From positions 62,001 to 126,000 of the forward strand of contig NZ_LODW01000033.1 of assembly GCF_002914525.1 (NCBI RefSeq): DNA of 64,000 nt. The letters run 5' to 3'. Position numbers and translations under genes: made by a program. This DNA is from Rhizobium hidalgonense. Lineage in GTDB: Bacteria; Pseudomonadota; Alphaproteobacteria; Rhizobiales; Rhizobiaceae. Of this stretch, positions 9,573-17,863 are shown piece by piece. The notes under the pieces were generated by a model, which made no database searches, was not told where the DNA came from, and saw only the letters and a program-made list of their open reading frames with translations. Position 1 is the first letter of the stretch. Each line of letters begins with the position of its first letter.

Positions 9573-10844
9573 GTGCCGCGGATCCTTCTTTTGTTTGTCT
9601 TTGTCGCCAGCCTGTTCGCGGGACCGTCCTGTGCTGCCATAACCTATGAGCGCATGACGCTGCACGGTGACATGCGTGCTCTGGTGGTGAGCGGTGAGTT
9701 CGAGATCTCGGACGATCCAGTAGCGTTCGCCGGAGAAGTCGCCCTGTTCAAGCCGGCATTCATCACCTTCCGATCGGTCGGCGGAAACGTTACCTCTGCA
9801 ATGAAGATCGGAAGAATGATCCGTGCGCTAGGCATCTCGACATTGCAAATCCGGTCGGCCGAGTGCGCCTCAGCCTGTGCTCTCGCCTTCGTGGGCGGCG
9901 TCCGGCGCTCGGCCGAGGCTGGGTCCATCGGCGTCCACCAAGCTTCCTTTTCGGACGACGCCGCGCTTGATAGCAAGACTGCGGTGACCGCCGTGCAGGC
10001 GATGACCGCGGAAATCATCGGTTATCTCACCGAGATGGGCGTCAGCCCACAGTTGCTGCAGTTGAGCCTCTCGGTCGAGAGCTCGGACATGCGCTACCTC
10101 ACTTCTAGCGAGATGGCGAACTGGGGCGTCACGACGCCGGGTGCTGTAGGCGGGACCGACGTCGTAAGCACACCGTCCTCCACTCCGGCACAGGTTCCGA
10201 CTACATCGCCGTCCGAAGACGCGAACCCAACGTCGAAGTCGGATGACCCTTCTCAGGCGGCGTTGGCATTCGTCGCCAGGTACCATGACGCATGGTCGCT
10301 TCCGAACAGCCAGGCGATGGCATTCATGCGCCAAGCTTATGCCGACAGCGTAGACTTCTACGGCAAGCAGACTTCAATGGCTGACGTCCTTAAGGACAAA
10401 GAGACCTTTGCGGAGCGTTGGCCGGATCGAGCATACAGCGTTCGGCATGGCAGCGAGACCGTGAGCTGCATCGTGACCTGCCGCGTCACGGGGACGGTCG
10501 AATGGTTTTCCCGGAGCGTTCAACGCGGTAAGGCGTCTTCCGGTATCGCTGACTTCCAAGTCGTGTGGGATCCGCAGTCCAAGAAAATCCTTTCAGAGAG
10601 CAGCAAGGTTTTGAAGGCGGACAAGGGGCTTACCGAGCCGAGCCGACTGATCGCTCAGTGGGGAGAGGAAAACGGAAGCTGTCGAGGCAACTCCGGCGAC
10701 GATCCAGAAACCTGGAAAGCTTGTGAGCGACGGGAAGCTATAGGCGCGAAGCTCGATAAAATCGGTTGGTGCTACGGCCGCGAAGGCGAGGCCGGATACC
10801 AACATCAGTGGCACGTGTGCGGCCAGGATTCAGATCGGCCTTAA
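9573..10844 (+). CDS. Secreted ClpP-fold serine protease-like protein
   Basis: A 423-residue protein starting at GTG, with a signal peptide (PRILLLFVFVASLFAGPSCA). The domain up to about residue 190 resembles periplasmic proteins of the ClpP/crotonase fold (COG3904 type): FRSVGGNVTSAMKIGRMIR, the presumed nucleophile Ser in ECASACALAFVGG, and GSIGVHQ carrying a candidate catalytic His. A low-complexity Ser/Thr/Pro linker (about 190-225) joins it to a C-terminal domain with paired Cys residues that I do not recognise. The substrate is unknown. The ribosome site is weak, and an upstream ATG in the same area is closed by a stop. Confidence 0.72.
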   Translation: MPRILLLFVFVASLFAGPSCAAITYERMTLHGDMRALVVSGEFEISDDPVAFAGEVALFKPAFITFRSVGGNVTSAMKIGRMIRALGISTLQIRSAECASACALAFVGGVRRSAEAGSIGVHQASFSDDAALDSKTAVTAVQAMTAEIIGYLTEMGVSPQLLQLSLSVESSDMRYLTSSEMANWGVTTPGAVGGTDVVSTPSSTPAQVPTTSPSEDANPTSKSDDPSQAALAFVARYHDAWSLPNSQAMAFMRQAYADSVDFYGKQTSMADVLKDKETFAERWPDRAYSVRHGSETVSCIVTCRVTGTVEWFSRSVQRGKASSGIADFQVVWDPQSKKILSESSKVLKADKGLTEPSRLIAQWGEENGSCRGNSGDDPETWKACERREAIGAKLDKIGWCYGREGEAGYQHQWHVCGQDSDRP

Positions 10845-11036
10845 CCTCGTCTTGTCGCTCGGCGGCGGGTCATCGGGCAGAGGGGATACGGACTACACCT
10901 TGAATCTATTCTGTCGAGATCTCATCTTCGGGAGAGCATTCCTAATCGCTTTCAAGCGAGGCACACTGCAATAGCCGGTACTGATTCCGTCCTGCGTGCG
11001 ACCGATGCAAATCGCTTCTCGAACTCTACGAGGTAA

Positions 11037-11708
11037 GTGTTGACGCAGTTCTTCGAAACAACTCAGGGCATCATGCTAGTCGGAGCGATGATTGGGGCTG
11101 GCTGTTTCGCCGCCGGCATGATCATACCGAGCGCACTGCGGTGGACGAGTGCTGGACGCGCGCGGAACCCAAAAGCCAAAGCGCGCAGCGCGGCGATGCT
11201 GACAGCTCTGGCATTGGACGATTTTGTCGGCACCGCATACGCTGCCGTTCACGATACGCCTGAGTTCAACCCAGTCAACGAAGGCGAATTCGTCTTCCAC
11301 ACACCGGATCCGGTCCTTATCCTTCCGCCGGCTGAAGATTTGAGCCTCCTCGGCGACGAGCTCTTCCACGAGGCTTTATGGTTATTGAACCGAGTGACGA
11401 ACCTTGGAAACGCGTTGGATAACCTTGATCTCTCCGGCCCAGGCTTCGACAGCTTTTTCGAGCGGCGCCAGGAGGGCTATGCGGTGGTCGCGGCGAAGGC
11501 GATGGACCTCATCGAGCGACTGCTTGCCGATTTTGATCTCAGTCTTCCGGAAAAACCTGACTACTACAGGCAGCGCGATGGATTTGCCTCGGTCGTACAA
11601 GCTGCTGGCGAACGCAGCACCGGCATTAAGAAGATGGCAGCGAGGGTTCAGACCCCTGGTTCCAATGTCACTCATCTCTTTCCGAAGACAAGTGAAGAGG
11701 GTGAGTAA
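11037..11708 (+). CDS. Membrane-anchored hypothetical protein
   Basis: A 223-residue protein with one N-terminal membrane segment (GIMLVGAMIGAGCFAAGMIIPSAL, residues about 12-34) and a soluble, acidic, helix-rich remainder. No domain recognised. The start is GTG at 11037 or the adjacent TTG, both after ACGAGG. It stands between the secreted ClpP-fold gene and a set of very small genes. Confidence 0.6.
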   Translation: MLTQFFETTQGIMLVGAMIGAGCFAAGMIIPSALRWTSAGRARNPKAKARSAAMLTALALDDFVGTAYAAVHDTPEFNPVNEGEFVFHTPDPVLILPPAEDLSLLGDELFHEALWLLNRVTNLGNALDNLDLSGPGFDSFFERRQEGYAVVAAKAMDLIERLLADFDLSLPEKPDYYRQRDGFASVVQAAGERSTGIKKMAARVQTPGSNVTHLFPKTSEEGE

Positions 11709-11758
11709 CGTCCGGGCGCAAGGCGCCCAGCGGACGACTGGACCGTTGACCACCACGA

Positions 11759-11905
11759 CTGCCGACAGGCAGGGGAGACGAGTTCGCTCACGGCTCGCCC
11801 GGAAGTCCGGATTCGCGGGACGGGGTGGCGACCGCAAAGCCGAAGGACATTCATTTCGGATCTCCATATCGATACCTTGAAGTTGAAAAGCCGGAACTTC
11901 CACTG
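11759..11905 (+). pseudogene. Decayed copy of the dnaE2 3' end
   Basis: This segment repeats the last part of dnaE2 (about 6079-6225) at high identity. In the dnaE2 frame it reads [21 protein letters not shown], then KPKDI. A one-base deletion near 11850 follows, after which the other frame gives FISDLHIDTLKLKSRNFH and a TGA, matching the dnaE2 C-terminus [19 protein letters not shown]. No other part of dnaE2 is present here. It marks an old duplication, or a second imu cassette lost except for its tail. Confidence 0.85.
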
Positions 11906-11978
11906 ATCGAAGGAGGTCCTCTGCCATCCGGAACTTGCCGGCACTAGCCGCGTTCTCGAACGACGAGGAGAATGCCAA

Positions 11979-12191
11979 ATGTCAGTTCCCTTTGAACCGA
12001 TCGTGCCGCCACCATCCGTGCCGCCGCTCGACAATCCACCACCCGATCCCGATCGCATCCCCGGCGAGGAACCACATCCAGATCCTGAACCGGACGAGGG
12101 TGCCGCGCCGATTAGCCCGACATCGTCCCATTGCCCGACCTGGGGAATGCTTTGTCAAGGCGTCCGGCTTCAGCCAGAGAACCAAGGATGA
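11979..12191 (+). CDS. Small proline-rich protein
   Basis: A 70-residue protein, strongly proline/acidic in its first half (PPPSVPPLDNPPPDPDRIPG), with two Cys residues near the end. GAGGAG eight bases upstream supports the ATG. Its stop overlaps the next start as ATGA. No membrane segment or known domain. The proline-rich half looks like a rhizobial small-protein family; the C-terminal part is less typical and may reflect an old frameshift. Confidence 0.55.
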   Translation: MSVPFEPIVPPPSVPPLDNPPPDPDRIPGEEPHPDPEPDEGAAPISPTSSHCPTWGMLCQGVRLQPENQG

Positions 12192-12406
12192 ACGGCAACT
12201 GGAAAGACGGTCTTCGTGACCACCTGGAGGACTTCGTCGATTCGTTGGTCGTGAAAGGCGCGAAGCAGTCGGACGTCTACGACGCAATCGTCGAGGAGAT
12301 TGCGAAACTTCGAATCGCCTACGAGCGCGATCCCAATCCAGCCGAAGATCGTCCAGGCGCCGAGGCCGAGGAACCGTCGAACACATGGCCTGGCGCACTG
12401 CCATGA
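12188..12406 (+). CDS. Small acidic helical protein
   Basis: A 72-residue protein (MNGNWKDGLRDHLEDFVDSL onward) that is acidic and mostly helical in prediction by eye, with no known domain. It starts in an ATGA overlap with the preceding small gene, so the two form a coupled pair. It is followed by an inverted-repeat terminator that points mainly the other way. Confidence 0.6.
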   Translation: MNGNWKDGLRDHLEDFVDSLVVKGAKQSDVYDAIVEEIAKLRIAYERDPNPAEDRPGAEAEEPSNTWPGALP

Positions 12407-12413
12407 GGGCAAT

Positions 12414-12447
12414 AAAAAAGGCCGGGGCGAAATCGCACCGACCTTTC
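12414..12447 (-). terminator. Terminator hairpin (copy 1 of an inverted pair)
   Basis: On the minus strand it reads AAGGTCGGTGCG-atttCG-CCCCGGCCTTTTTT in essence: a GC-rich stem followed by a run of T. It would end leftward transcription from the gene at 12645-13277. The 34-base unit recurs with two mismatches, inverted, at 15238-15271. Confidence 0.7.
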
Positions 12448-12644
12448 AAACATCGCTATTCACACCAGTGCCAGTACATCCGTGGTCAAAAGTAAGATAA
12501 GCGACTTCGGCAGTTGCGAACGCTCACGTGGAGCACTCACCAGCAACGCCGATGACTTGAAGATAGTCGAGCAATGTGTCCGCTTCAAGACCATGCCATA
12601 TGGACCGGCCGTGGAGATCGCCACGACGGCGAGGAGTTAAACCC

Positions 12645-13277
12645 TTAACGCAGCAGTCCGTCGCGCCCAAACTCCTCCCAGCCGACCAGTCCCGTCCGAG
12701 AACCCTCGTCAGATCCCTCGATCGATTCCGCCTTGATCGTCTTGCCCTTTTTCAGGGACCGCGTCAGCTTCGCTGTGTAGGCCGCCTTCCGACGGTTCTC
12801 CGCTTTGGCTTCTGCATCTTGCTCCCGCCATTCGTCAACGGCCCCGCGGTCCAGCAGGTCCTCGACCACCTTGGGATCGAAGACATGGAAGGTGATCCTC
12901 CGGGCGCGCCCGTTCAGTCTTACCGTCCGGGTTCCTGCGCTCGGCAGCCGGCCGTCCGCGAGCCATCTGCGCCGTTCGCCTGGCTTTATGGTGAGGATGT
13001 CCTCGATCTCCCGCGGGATGACCGGCAGCGTCTCGACGTCCTCCATGGCCTTTGCCACGACGGCGGCCGCCGCGTTGAAAACGGCTTTATCGCTGGCCGG
13101 CATGGCCAGGACGATGTCGCTACCATCGAGAGCGAGCGACCTCTTCGAGGCGGCAGGGACTCGCGACTGCAGTTCCTGCAGAATACCTTTGGCCCGCACT
13201 GCCGATCCCAGGGTGGCTGCGGGAGACAGCGTCCATGTCCTGATGAGTTCTACGTCGTTCTTTTCGTGTTTCGGCAT
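12645..13277 (-). CDS. Hypothetical protein, possible DNA-binding
   Basis: A 210-residue protein with a basic C-terminal third (AENRRKAAYTAKLTRSLKKG) and a middle segment (IEDILTIKPGERRRWLADGRLPSAG) that could form a helix-turn-helix like those of excisionase or MerR-like proteins. This is a guess from the pattern. The ATG at 13277 is preferred because the upstream extension has the composition of noncoding frame. No clear operon partner: the next leftward gene upstream ends 196 bases away. Confidence 0.55.
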   Translation of the reverse strand: MPKHEKNDVELIRTWTLSPAATLGSAVRAKGILQELQSRVPAASKRSLALDGSDIVLAMPASDKAVFNAAAAVVAKAMEDVETLPVIPREIEDILTIKPGERRRWLADGRLPSAGTRTVRLNGRARRITFHVFDPKVVEDLLDRGAVDEWREQDAEAKAENRRKAAYTAKLTRSLKKGKTIKAESIEGSDEGSRTGLVGWEEFGRDGLLR

Positions 13278-13473
13278 GGCGCGTAGATGGGATGGGCATC
13301 CTTCCACGTCAACGAGTTGATACGACCTAGAGAAGCCGCGAGACGAGGAGTAGCCCTCCTCGAATACTGGGCGTGGGCCGACGACGGAAAGCTCAGACAC
13401 GCTTCCTACAGGGGCTTCGAGAGGTGCAGGACAACGCCGCTGTCTACCGCATCGATGCCTGACAGCAAGCGAA

Positions 13474-13701
13474 CTAGGCAGCCATCTGCTGCAGACGCAG
13501 CGTCCAACCCAGCGGAGATTCGTGAGCAGCCGATCCGTCCTGGTCGGCATCGATCCGCATGAACGAGACCAGCCAGTCGGCCGGCATGGCACCGGGAACG
13601 TCCTCGGCCACAATGATCGATATAATTTCCTCGACCGTGTCGAGGCCGCTGCGGGTCGACTGGCCGTCGCGTTCCAGCGTCCAGAGATAGCGTGTCGTCA
13701 T
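13474..13701 (-). CDS. Small hypothetical protein coupled to response regulator
   Basis: A 75-residue acidic protein (MTTRYLWTLERDGQSTRSGL onward). Its ATG overlaps the stop of the response-regulator gene upstream as ATGA, so it is probably translated with it. No domain recognised; a role linked to the regulator is inferred from coupling alone. Confidence 0.6.
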   Translation of the reverse strand: MTTRYLWTLERDGQSTRSGLDTVEEIISIIVAEDVPGAMPADWLVSFMRIDADQDGSAAHESPLGWTLRLQQMAA

Positions 13702-14078
13702 GCCCCGGACTTACGCCGAGGGTCGGACCCGTACAAGGCCGTCTCGACGGCTTCCACAAGCTGCGCAGGCGAGGCCGGCTTCATTAGAAGATGACCTTCT
13801 GCGAACGCGGGTTCCAGCTCGGAAGCGGATTCGGTCTCGCCCGAATAGAGAATGAACGGAATGTCGCAATCGACGAGATGCCGCGCGACGGCAGTGCAGA
13901 TGCCGTCCGAAAGGCGAGGGTCGACGATTACGGCGGACGGCGAGTTATCCTTCAGCCACGAAACGGCGTCCGAGCCGGTCGAGAGCGTTACGAAGCTGCG
14001 CTGGCCACATTCCTCCAGAACCGTCTCGATATCGAGCGCGATAAAAGGTTCATCTTCAAGGATGAGGATCGTAGGCAT
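13698..14078 (-). CDS. Single-domain response regulator
   Basis: A 126-residue receiver domain with no output domain. The acidic pair is in LILEDEPFIALDIETVLEE. The phosphoacceptor position is in VIVDPRLSDG, the conserved Ser/Thr region is FILYSGETES and the Lys is in LLMKPASPAQLVEAV. AGAAGGAGAG precedes the ATG at 14078. Proteins of this kind in rhizobia often sit near general stress regulators. It is divergent from a second, frameshifted receiver gene, separated by about 200 bases. Confidence 0.85.
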   Translation of the reverse strand: MPTILILEDEPFIALDIETVLEECGQRSFVTLSTGSDAVSWLKDNSPSAVIVDPRLSDGICTAVARHLVDCDIPFILYSGETESASELEPAFAEGHLLMKPASPAQLVEAVETALYGSDPRRKSGA

Positions 14079-14278
14079 TTCTCTCCTTCTAGGGCAGCGC
14101 AAGATTATCGAAAACGACCGTGCCCGTCACTTCCGACTGAAGTCCGAAGATCCGTTCGGAGAGTGCCGTCAAAACTTCGTGGGTATCCACTGCGTAATTT
14201 AGCATTTTCTTATCTATCCGTCGTTGACTTTCGTTGTCGCTGAATCATCTCAGTTATAGAGGTAGGAGAGGCGGCTCC

Positions 14279-14664
14279 ATGCAGAAAGCAGTCCTGATAG
14301 TGGAGGATGAAGCGCTCATTCGCTTCGTCGCGGTCGACGTTCTCGAAGACGACGGCTACGTGGCCTATGACGCAGGCTCCGTCCTCGAAGCGGTCGGCAT
14401 CCTCTCGAGCCGGGAGATCGACGTCTCTTCACCGACGTGGACATGCCAGGTGGCCTGACGGGCGTGGACCTGGCGAAGCTCGTGGCAGGCGTCTATCCGG
14501 AGATCGGGATTCTTGTCACCTCGGGCAGATACCATGTCGGCGCAGACATCCTGCCAGCGGGCGCGCGATTTCTCCCTAAGCCGTATGACCTCGGGTTCCT
14601 TTCGTCACTCGTCCGCGAACTGATGCCGCACGGGTCGTCCTGTCGTGCCGGCAGCTCGAGCTAA
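14279..14664 (+). pseudogene. Frameshifted single-domain response regulator
   Basis: The first frame gives MQKAVLIVEDEALIRFVAVD through SSREID. The receiver domain then continues only in the next frame as FTDVDMPGGLTGVDLAKLV, GILVTSGRY and FLPKPYDLGFLSSLV. Loss of one base at about 14,424 (GACGTCTC where GACGTCCTC is expected) explains it. Together the two halves hold the acidic pair, the phosphoacceptor Asp, the Ser and the Lys, so the ancestor was complete. It is either a recent pseudogene or a base-calling error. Confidence 0.8.
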
Positions 14665-14722
14665 GAGACGCAACATTTTGGAATCTTGTGCGTTTCCAAT
14701 TCTCCGATAGAGGAGAAAAGTC

Positions 14723-14905
14723 ATGACCAAACGTGAACTGATCGACACGGGAACCGACAAGCGCTACGTGCGCCGCGACAAGCAGGGCCAGTTCAAGGAA
14801 TCGACGGATGTCGGCCGATCTCTTTCAGCAGACAAGCGGCATAAGTCCAAGACAGAAGCGAAGCGGGGTGAAGGCGACCGCGGCGACCATCTTGCCAAGC
14901 ACTGA
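14723..14905 (+). CDS. Small basic conserved protein
   Basis: A 60-residue lysine/arginine-rich hydrophilic protein (MTKRELIDTGTDKRYVRRDK onward). AGAGGAG lies just upstream of the ATG. Similar short proteins are common in rhizobial genomes beside stress genes; the function is not known. It precedes another small gene by 6 bases. Confidence 0.75.
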   Translation: MTKRELIDTGTDKRYVRRDKQGQFKESTDVGRSLSADKRHKSKTEAKRGEGDRGDHLAKH

Positions 14906-14911
14906 CGAAGC

Positions 14912-15202
14912 ATGATTTCGATCGGCCCGTCCTTCCTTGAACTTCCGCCCGCAGAGCGGCAGGCCGTCCTCGAGCGGCTCGCCGTGACGCTCGAACGAAA
15001 TGCCGCGTGGGCTGGAGAACAGGGCGACGGCGCCTTGGAAATGGTGATGCGATCGGTTGGTACGGCGTTGCTCTCGGTGGCTGGCGATCTGGCGAATTCG
15101 GACCTGATGCTCGCAGACGACGTGGCAAGCCGGGCTATCGGCCTGATCACCACCTTCCACCTCAGACATCCGCAGTACCCGGTTGGCCCGGCGCTCCACT
15201 AG
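14912..15202 (+). CDS. Small helical hypothetical protein
   Basis: A 96-residue, mainly helical protein (FLELPPAERQAVLERLAVTL near the start) with no recognised domain. It begins 6 bases after the preceding small gene, so they probably share a transcript, which ends at the hairpin at 15238-15271. Confidence 0.6.
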   Translation: MISIGPSFLELPPAERQAVLERLAVTLERNAAWAGEQGDGALEMVMRSVGTALLSVAGDLANSDLMLADDVASRAIGLITTFHLRHPQYPVGPALH

Positions 15203-15237
15203 GCGGTTACGAACCGGCTGGTCCACGGCGATGATTA

Positions 15238-15271
15238 GGAAGGTCGGTGCGGTTTCGCCCCGGCCTTTTTT
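15238..15271 (+). terminator. Terminator hairpin (copy 2 of an inverted pair)
   Basis: A GC-rich stem (AAGGTCGGTGCG pairing with CGCCCCGGCCTT, one mismatch) is followed by TTTTTT on the plus strand. It ends the small-gene transcript. The same 34-base unit lies inverted at 12414-12447. Confidence 0.8.
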
Positions 15272-15305
15272 GTTGCTTGAAAGGCCGGAGTTTCCCCACG
15301 GCGGA

Positions 15306-15569
15306 TCAGTGCTGCGTATCCAGCAACGGCTCTTCGTCGTCAAAGTTTCCATTGCTGACGGCATCGTGTGAGTTAACGCTACGGCCTCCACCGCGCGTTC
15401 CGTATGCGGTCAATTGCACCATCACGGCCTTCGCTCTTTCGAGGGCTTCATCAGCGCTACCTGCGTGCTCGTCGGCGATGTTCACGGAGGCGGCGTCGCC
15501 GTCATCTCCGATGAAGTCGATCTTCCAACCGCCAGCTTCGTGCTCGATCCTCATATCCGTCAGATGCAT
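15306..15569 (-). CDS. Small hypothetical protein in ku operon
   Basis: An 87-residue acidic protein (MHLTDMRIEHEAGGWKIDFI onward) starting one base after the ku stop codon, so it is the third gene of the leftward ku operon. No domain recognised. Confidence 0.6.
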   Translation of the reverse strand: MHLTDMRIEHEAGGWKIDFIGDDGDAASVNIADEHAGSADEALERAKAVMVQLTAYGTRGGGRSVNSHDAVSNGNFDDEEPLLDTQH

Positions 15570-15570
15570 G

Positions 15571-16383
15571 TCAACCAGCCTTCCTATTCTTGAGGTCGGC
15601 CTCGAGGCTCTTGCGAAGCGCATCCATGATGTTGACCACGTTGGAATCCGGAGCGGCCTGATCCTTCTTTCCCTTGGCCGCCTTCTTCGGCTTGAGAAGC
15701 TTCTTCTTCTCCTCGATGAGCTTCAGCAAGGCATCCTGTATCGGATCGCTGGCCATCTCCGCCGACCAGTGCCCCGACTTCTGCTTGATGAGCTTCTGGA
15801 CGAGAGGAACGAGATCGGGATCCGCCTCTTCGTTGATATCCTCGAAGTACGAATCCTCTGACCGCACCTCGTCGCCAAACCGCAGGCTCCAAAGAACGAT
15901 GCCTTCATCACGCGGTTCCAGGATGACGGCGCGTTCGCGGCGACCCATCACCAGCTTCGAGACGCCGAATACCTTGTCCGCCTTCATTGCATCGCGGATG
16001 ACGGCGAACGCCTCATGGCCGACCGGGTCGTTAGGCATGAGATAATGAGGCTTCTCGAGATAGGTCCACTCGATCGAGTCCGCGGGCACGAACTTTTCGA
16101 TGTCGATCGTCTTCACAGTGTCCAGTGCGACCCGGTCGAGATCGTCGTCCGTCAGGATGACATAGTCATTGTCGCCGCGCGCGTAGCCCTTTGCCTCGTT
16201 TCCGTCCTTGACGGGCTTCCCGGTTACGGAATCGACGTATTGCGAAACCACTCGGTTCCCGGTCGCCTTATTCAGCGTATGGAAGCGAACCTTCTCGGAT
16301 TCCGAAGTCGCCGGGGTCATCGCCACGGGGCAGGTGACGAGTGACAGCTTAAGATAGCCCTTCCAGTAATAACTCGGAGCCAT
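15571..16383 (-). CDS. ku: Ku protein (non-homologous end joining)
   Basis: Bacterial Ku of 270 residues: a DNA-end-binding ring protein that recruits LigD. The start YYWKGYLKLSLVTCPV and the segment FHTLNKATGNRVVSQYVD are typical, as are YLEKPHYLMPND and VILEPRDEGIVLWSLRF, ending in a Lys-rich tail. It follows another ku by 11 bases in the same direction. Two Ku proteins encoded together can form a heterodimer, as reported for the paired Ku3/Ku4 of Sinorhizobium. No ligD is seen in the window. Confidence 0.93.
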   Translation of the reverse strand: MAPSYYWKGYLKLSLVTCPVAMTPATSESEKVRFHTLNKATGNRVVSQYVDSVTGKPVKDGNEAKGYARGDNDYVILTDDDLDRVALDTVKTIDIEKFVPADSIEWTYLEKPHYLMPNDPVGHEAFAVIRDAMKADKVFGVSKLVMGRRERAVILEPRDEGIVLWSLRFGDEVRSEDSYFEDINEEADPDLVPLVQKLIKQKSGHWSAEMASDPIQDALLKLIEEKKKLLKPKKAAKGKKDQAAPDSNVVNIMDALRKSLEADLKNRKAG

Positions 16384-16394
16384 GGCCGATCTCC

Positions 16395-17312
16395 CTAGCT
16401 GGCCTTGCGCCGCGGAGCAGCCCCGGAAGAGGCGGCTTTCGAAGCCACTCCGCGCGCGGCGCGCTCCCGACCGGCGCCTTTGTTGGCGTTGGCGGCAGTG
16501 CGTTTCGGTTTGTTGTCGGCGACCGTGCCGGCCTTGAGAAGCCCGGCGCTCTCGCGAAGGGCGGCCAGCAGGTCGTTCGGCTTCGAAATCTCGACCTTCT
16601 TCGGCTTCGGAAGCGCCTTGCCTTCCAACTTCGCCTTCACGAGCTCAGCCAGGGCGGCCTCGTACCGGTCGTCAAACGTTGCCGGATCGAACTCACCTCT
16701 CTTTGTTGAAATAATGTGCTTTGCGAGGTCGAGCATCTCGCCTTCGATCTTCAGCTTCGGCATCTCTTCGAAAGCCTTTTTCGAGGAGCGAACTTCGTAG
16801 TCGTAGTTAAGCGTGGTGGCGATCAAGCCCTTGCCATGCGGGCGAATGAGCACCGTCCGGACTCGCCGGAAGAGGACGGCACGCGCGATTGCCACGACCT
16901 CGGAATTCTTCATGGCCTCGCGGAGAGCGACGAAGGCGTCGGCGTTCATCTTGTCCGGTGTGAGGTAATACGGCTTGTCGAAGAAAATGTCGTCGATCTC
17001 GCTGCTGGAGATGAACGCCTGCACTTCGAGCGTCTTGTTGCTTTCCGGGATGGTGGCCGCCACTTCCTCGGGATCGATAATGATGTACTGCCCGTTGTCG
17101 ATCTCGAAGCCCTTTGTCTGGGCCTCGCGCTCCACGCGCTCTTCGGTCTCGCTGTCGATGAACACGCGGTTGACCCGATTGCCTGTCTTCGCGTTGATCG
17201 TATTGAATGTGATGCGCTCGGATGTGCTGGCGGCTGTGTAGAGCGCCACGCCGCAGCTTACCTCGCCAAACCGTAAAAAGCCCTTCCACTGCGCGCGATG
17301 TCCCGATGCCAT
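16395..17312 (-). CDS. ku: Ku protein, second paralogue with basic tail
   Basis: A 305-residue Ku with the family segments WKGFLRFGEVSCGVALYTAA, FNTINAKTGNRVNRVFID, FDKPYYLTPDK and VLIRPHGKGLIATTL. A long Lys/Arg/Ala-rich C-terminal tail (about residues 265-305) would bind DNA. GGAGG eight bases before the ATG supports the start. It is the first gene of the leftward operon. In Sinorhizobium the equivalent pair is reported to depend on the general stress sigma factor RpoE2; a GGAAC element lies about 55 bases upstream here. Confidence 0.93.
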   Translation of the reverse strand: MASGHRAQWKGFLRFGEVSCGVALYTAASTSERITFNTINAKTGNRVNRVFIDSETEERVEREAQTKGFEIDNGQYIIIDPEEVAATIPESNKTLEVQAFISSSEIDDIFFDKPYYLTPDKMNADAFVALREAMKNSEVVAIARAVLFRRVRTVLIRPHGKGLIATTLNYDYEVRSSKKAFEEMPKLKIEGEMLDLAKHIISTKRGEFDPATFDDRYEAALAELVKAKLEGKALPKPKKVEISKPNDLLAALRESAGLLKAGTVADNKPKRTAANANKGAGRERAARGVASKAASSGAAPRRKAS

Positions 17313-17361
17313 GGACGCATCCTCCGAATCACTAAGTCGCGACTCAAAGACGTGCGAAGGT

Positions 17362-17386
17362 GATTCGTTCCGACTCGAAACGAATC
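17362..17386 (-). promoter_or_regulatory. Inverted repeat and possible stress-sigma -35 upstream of ku pair
   Basis: GATTCGTT and AACGAATC form an exact 8-base inverted repeat with a 9-base spacer. On the minus strand it includes GGAAC (17371-17367), the -35 of EcfG/RpoE2 promoters. The expected -10 (CGTT about 16-17 bases on) is only poorly matched, so the promoter reading is tentative; the repeat could be an operator. Confidence 0.35.
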
Positions 17387-17863
17387 ATTTTTCAATGGCT
17401 TATGGAATCTTCTTCAGACAGTGATTTGTCTCTCTTGATGTTTGCGCTTTTGGTTGTTGTAAAGGTATCGGTAGCAAAAAATAGCGCGATCGCTCAGTTC
17501 GCTTCCCACGATGCAGCTTCCCGCTTCCGGGTAACTACCGGAATCCCTGCGAGTTTCTTGTTCAATCCGCAAATACAAAGACCGATTGTAGCGAACAGCG
17601 CGTTGAGCGGCGTCGAAATCTTCAAGAACGGCACTGCCGAATTACATACTCCCAACCGCCCGGCACTCGTCGACAATAGATACCTTCGGGCCACACATAA
17701 GGGAACGGGGGACTGAGGTGCGCGATGTAAGACAGCACGGCACGAATGAAGTTGTTGTCACCTATCAAGCCATCCGGCATCCGAAGAGCGTCCTTTACGA
17801 CGCACGCGAAAACTGTAATTCTTACATGGCATTCGCCTTGGAAGTTCGTGGGGAATTGTACAG
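17387..17863. other. Stretch without a recognisable gene
   Basis: Open frames exist on both strands but have no family resemblance, good start or ribosome site. The right end must contain the promoter and leader of the secreted protein that starts at 17864. Confidence 0.5.

Noticed and set aside
17360-17716. A 118-codon rightward frame upstream of the secreted protein
   Set aside because: GTG start inside an inverted repeat, no ribosome site, no family resemblance.
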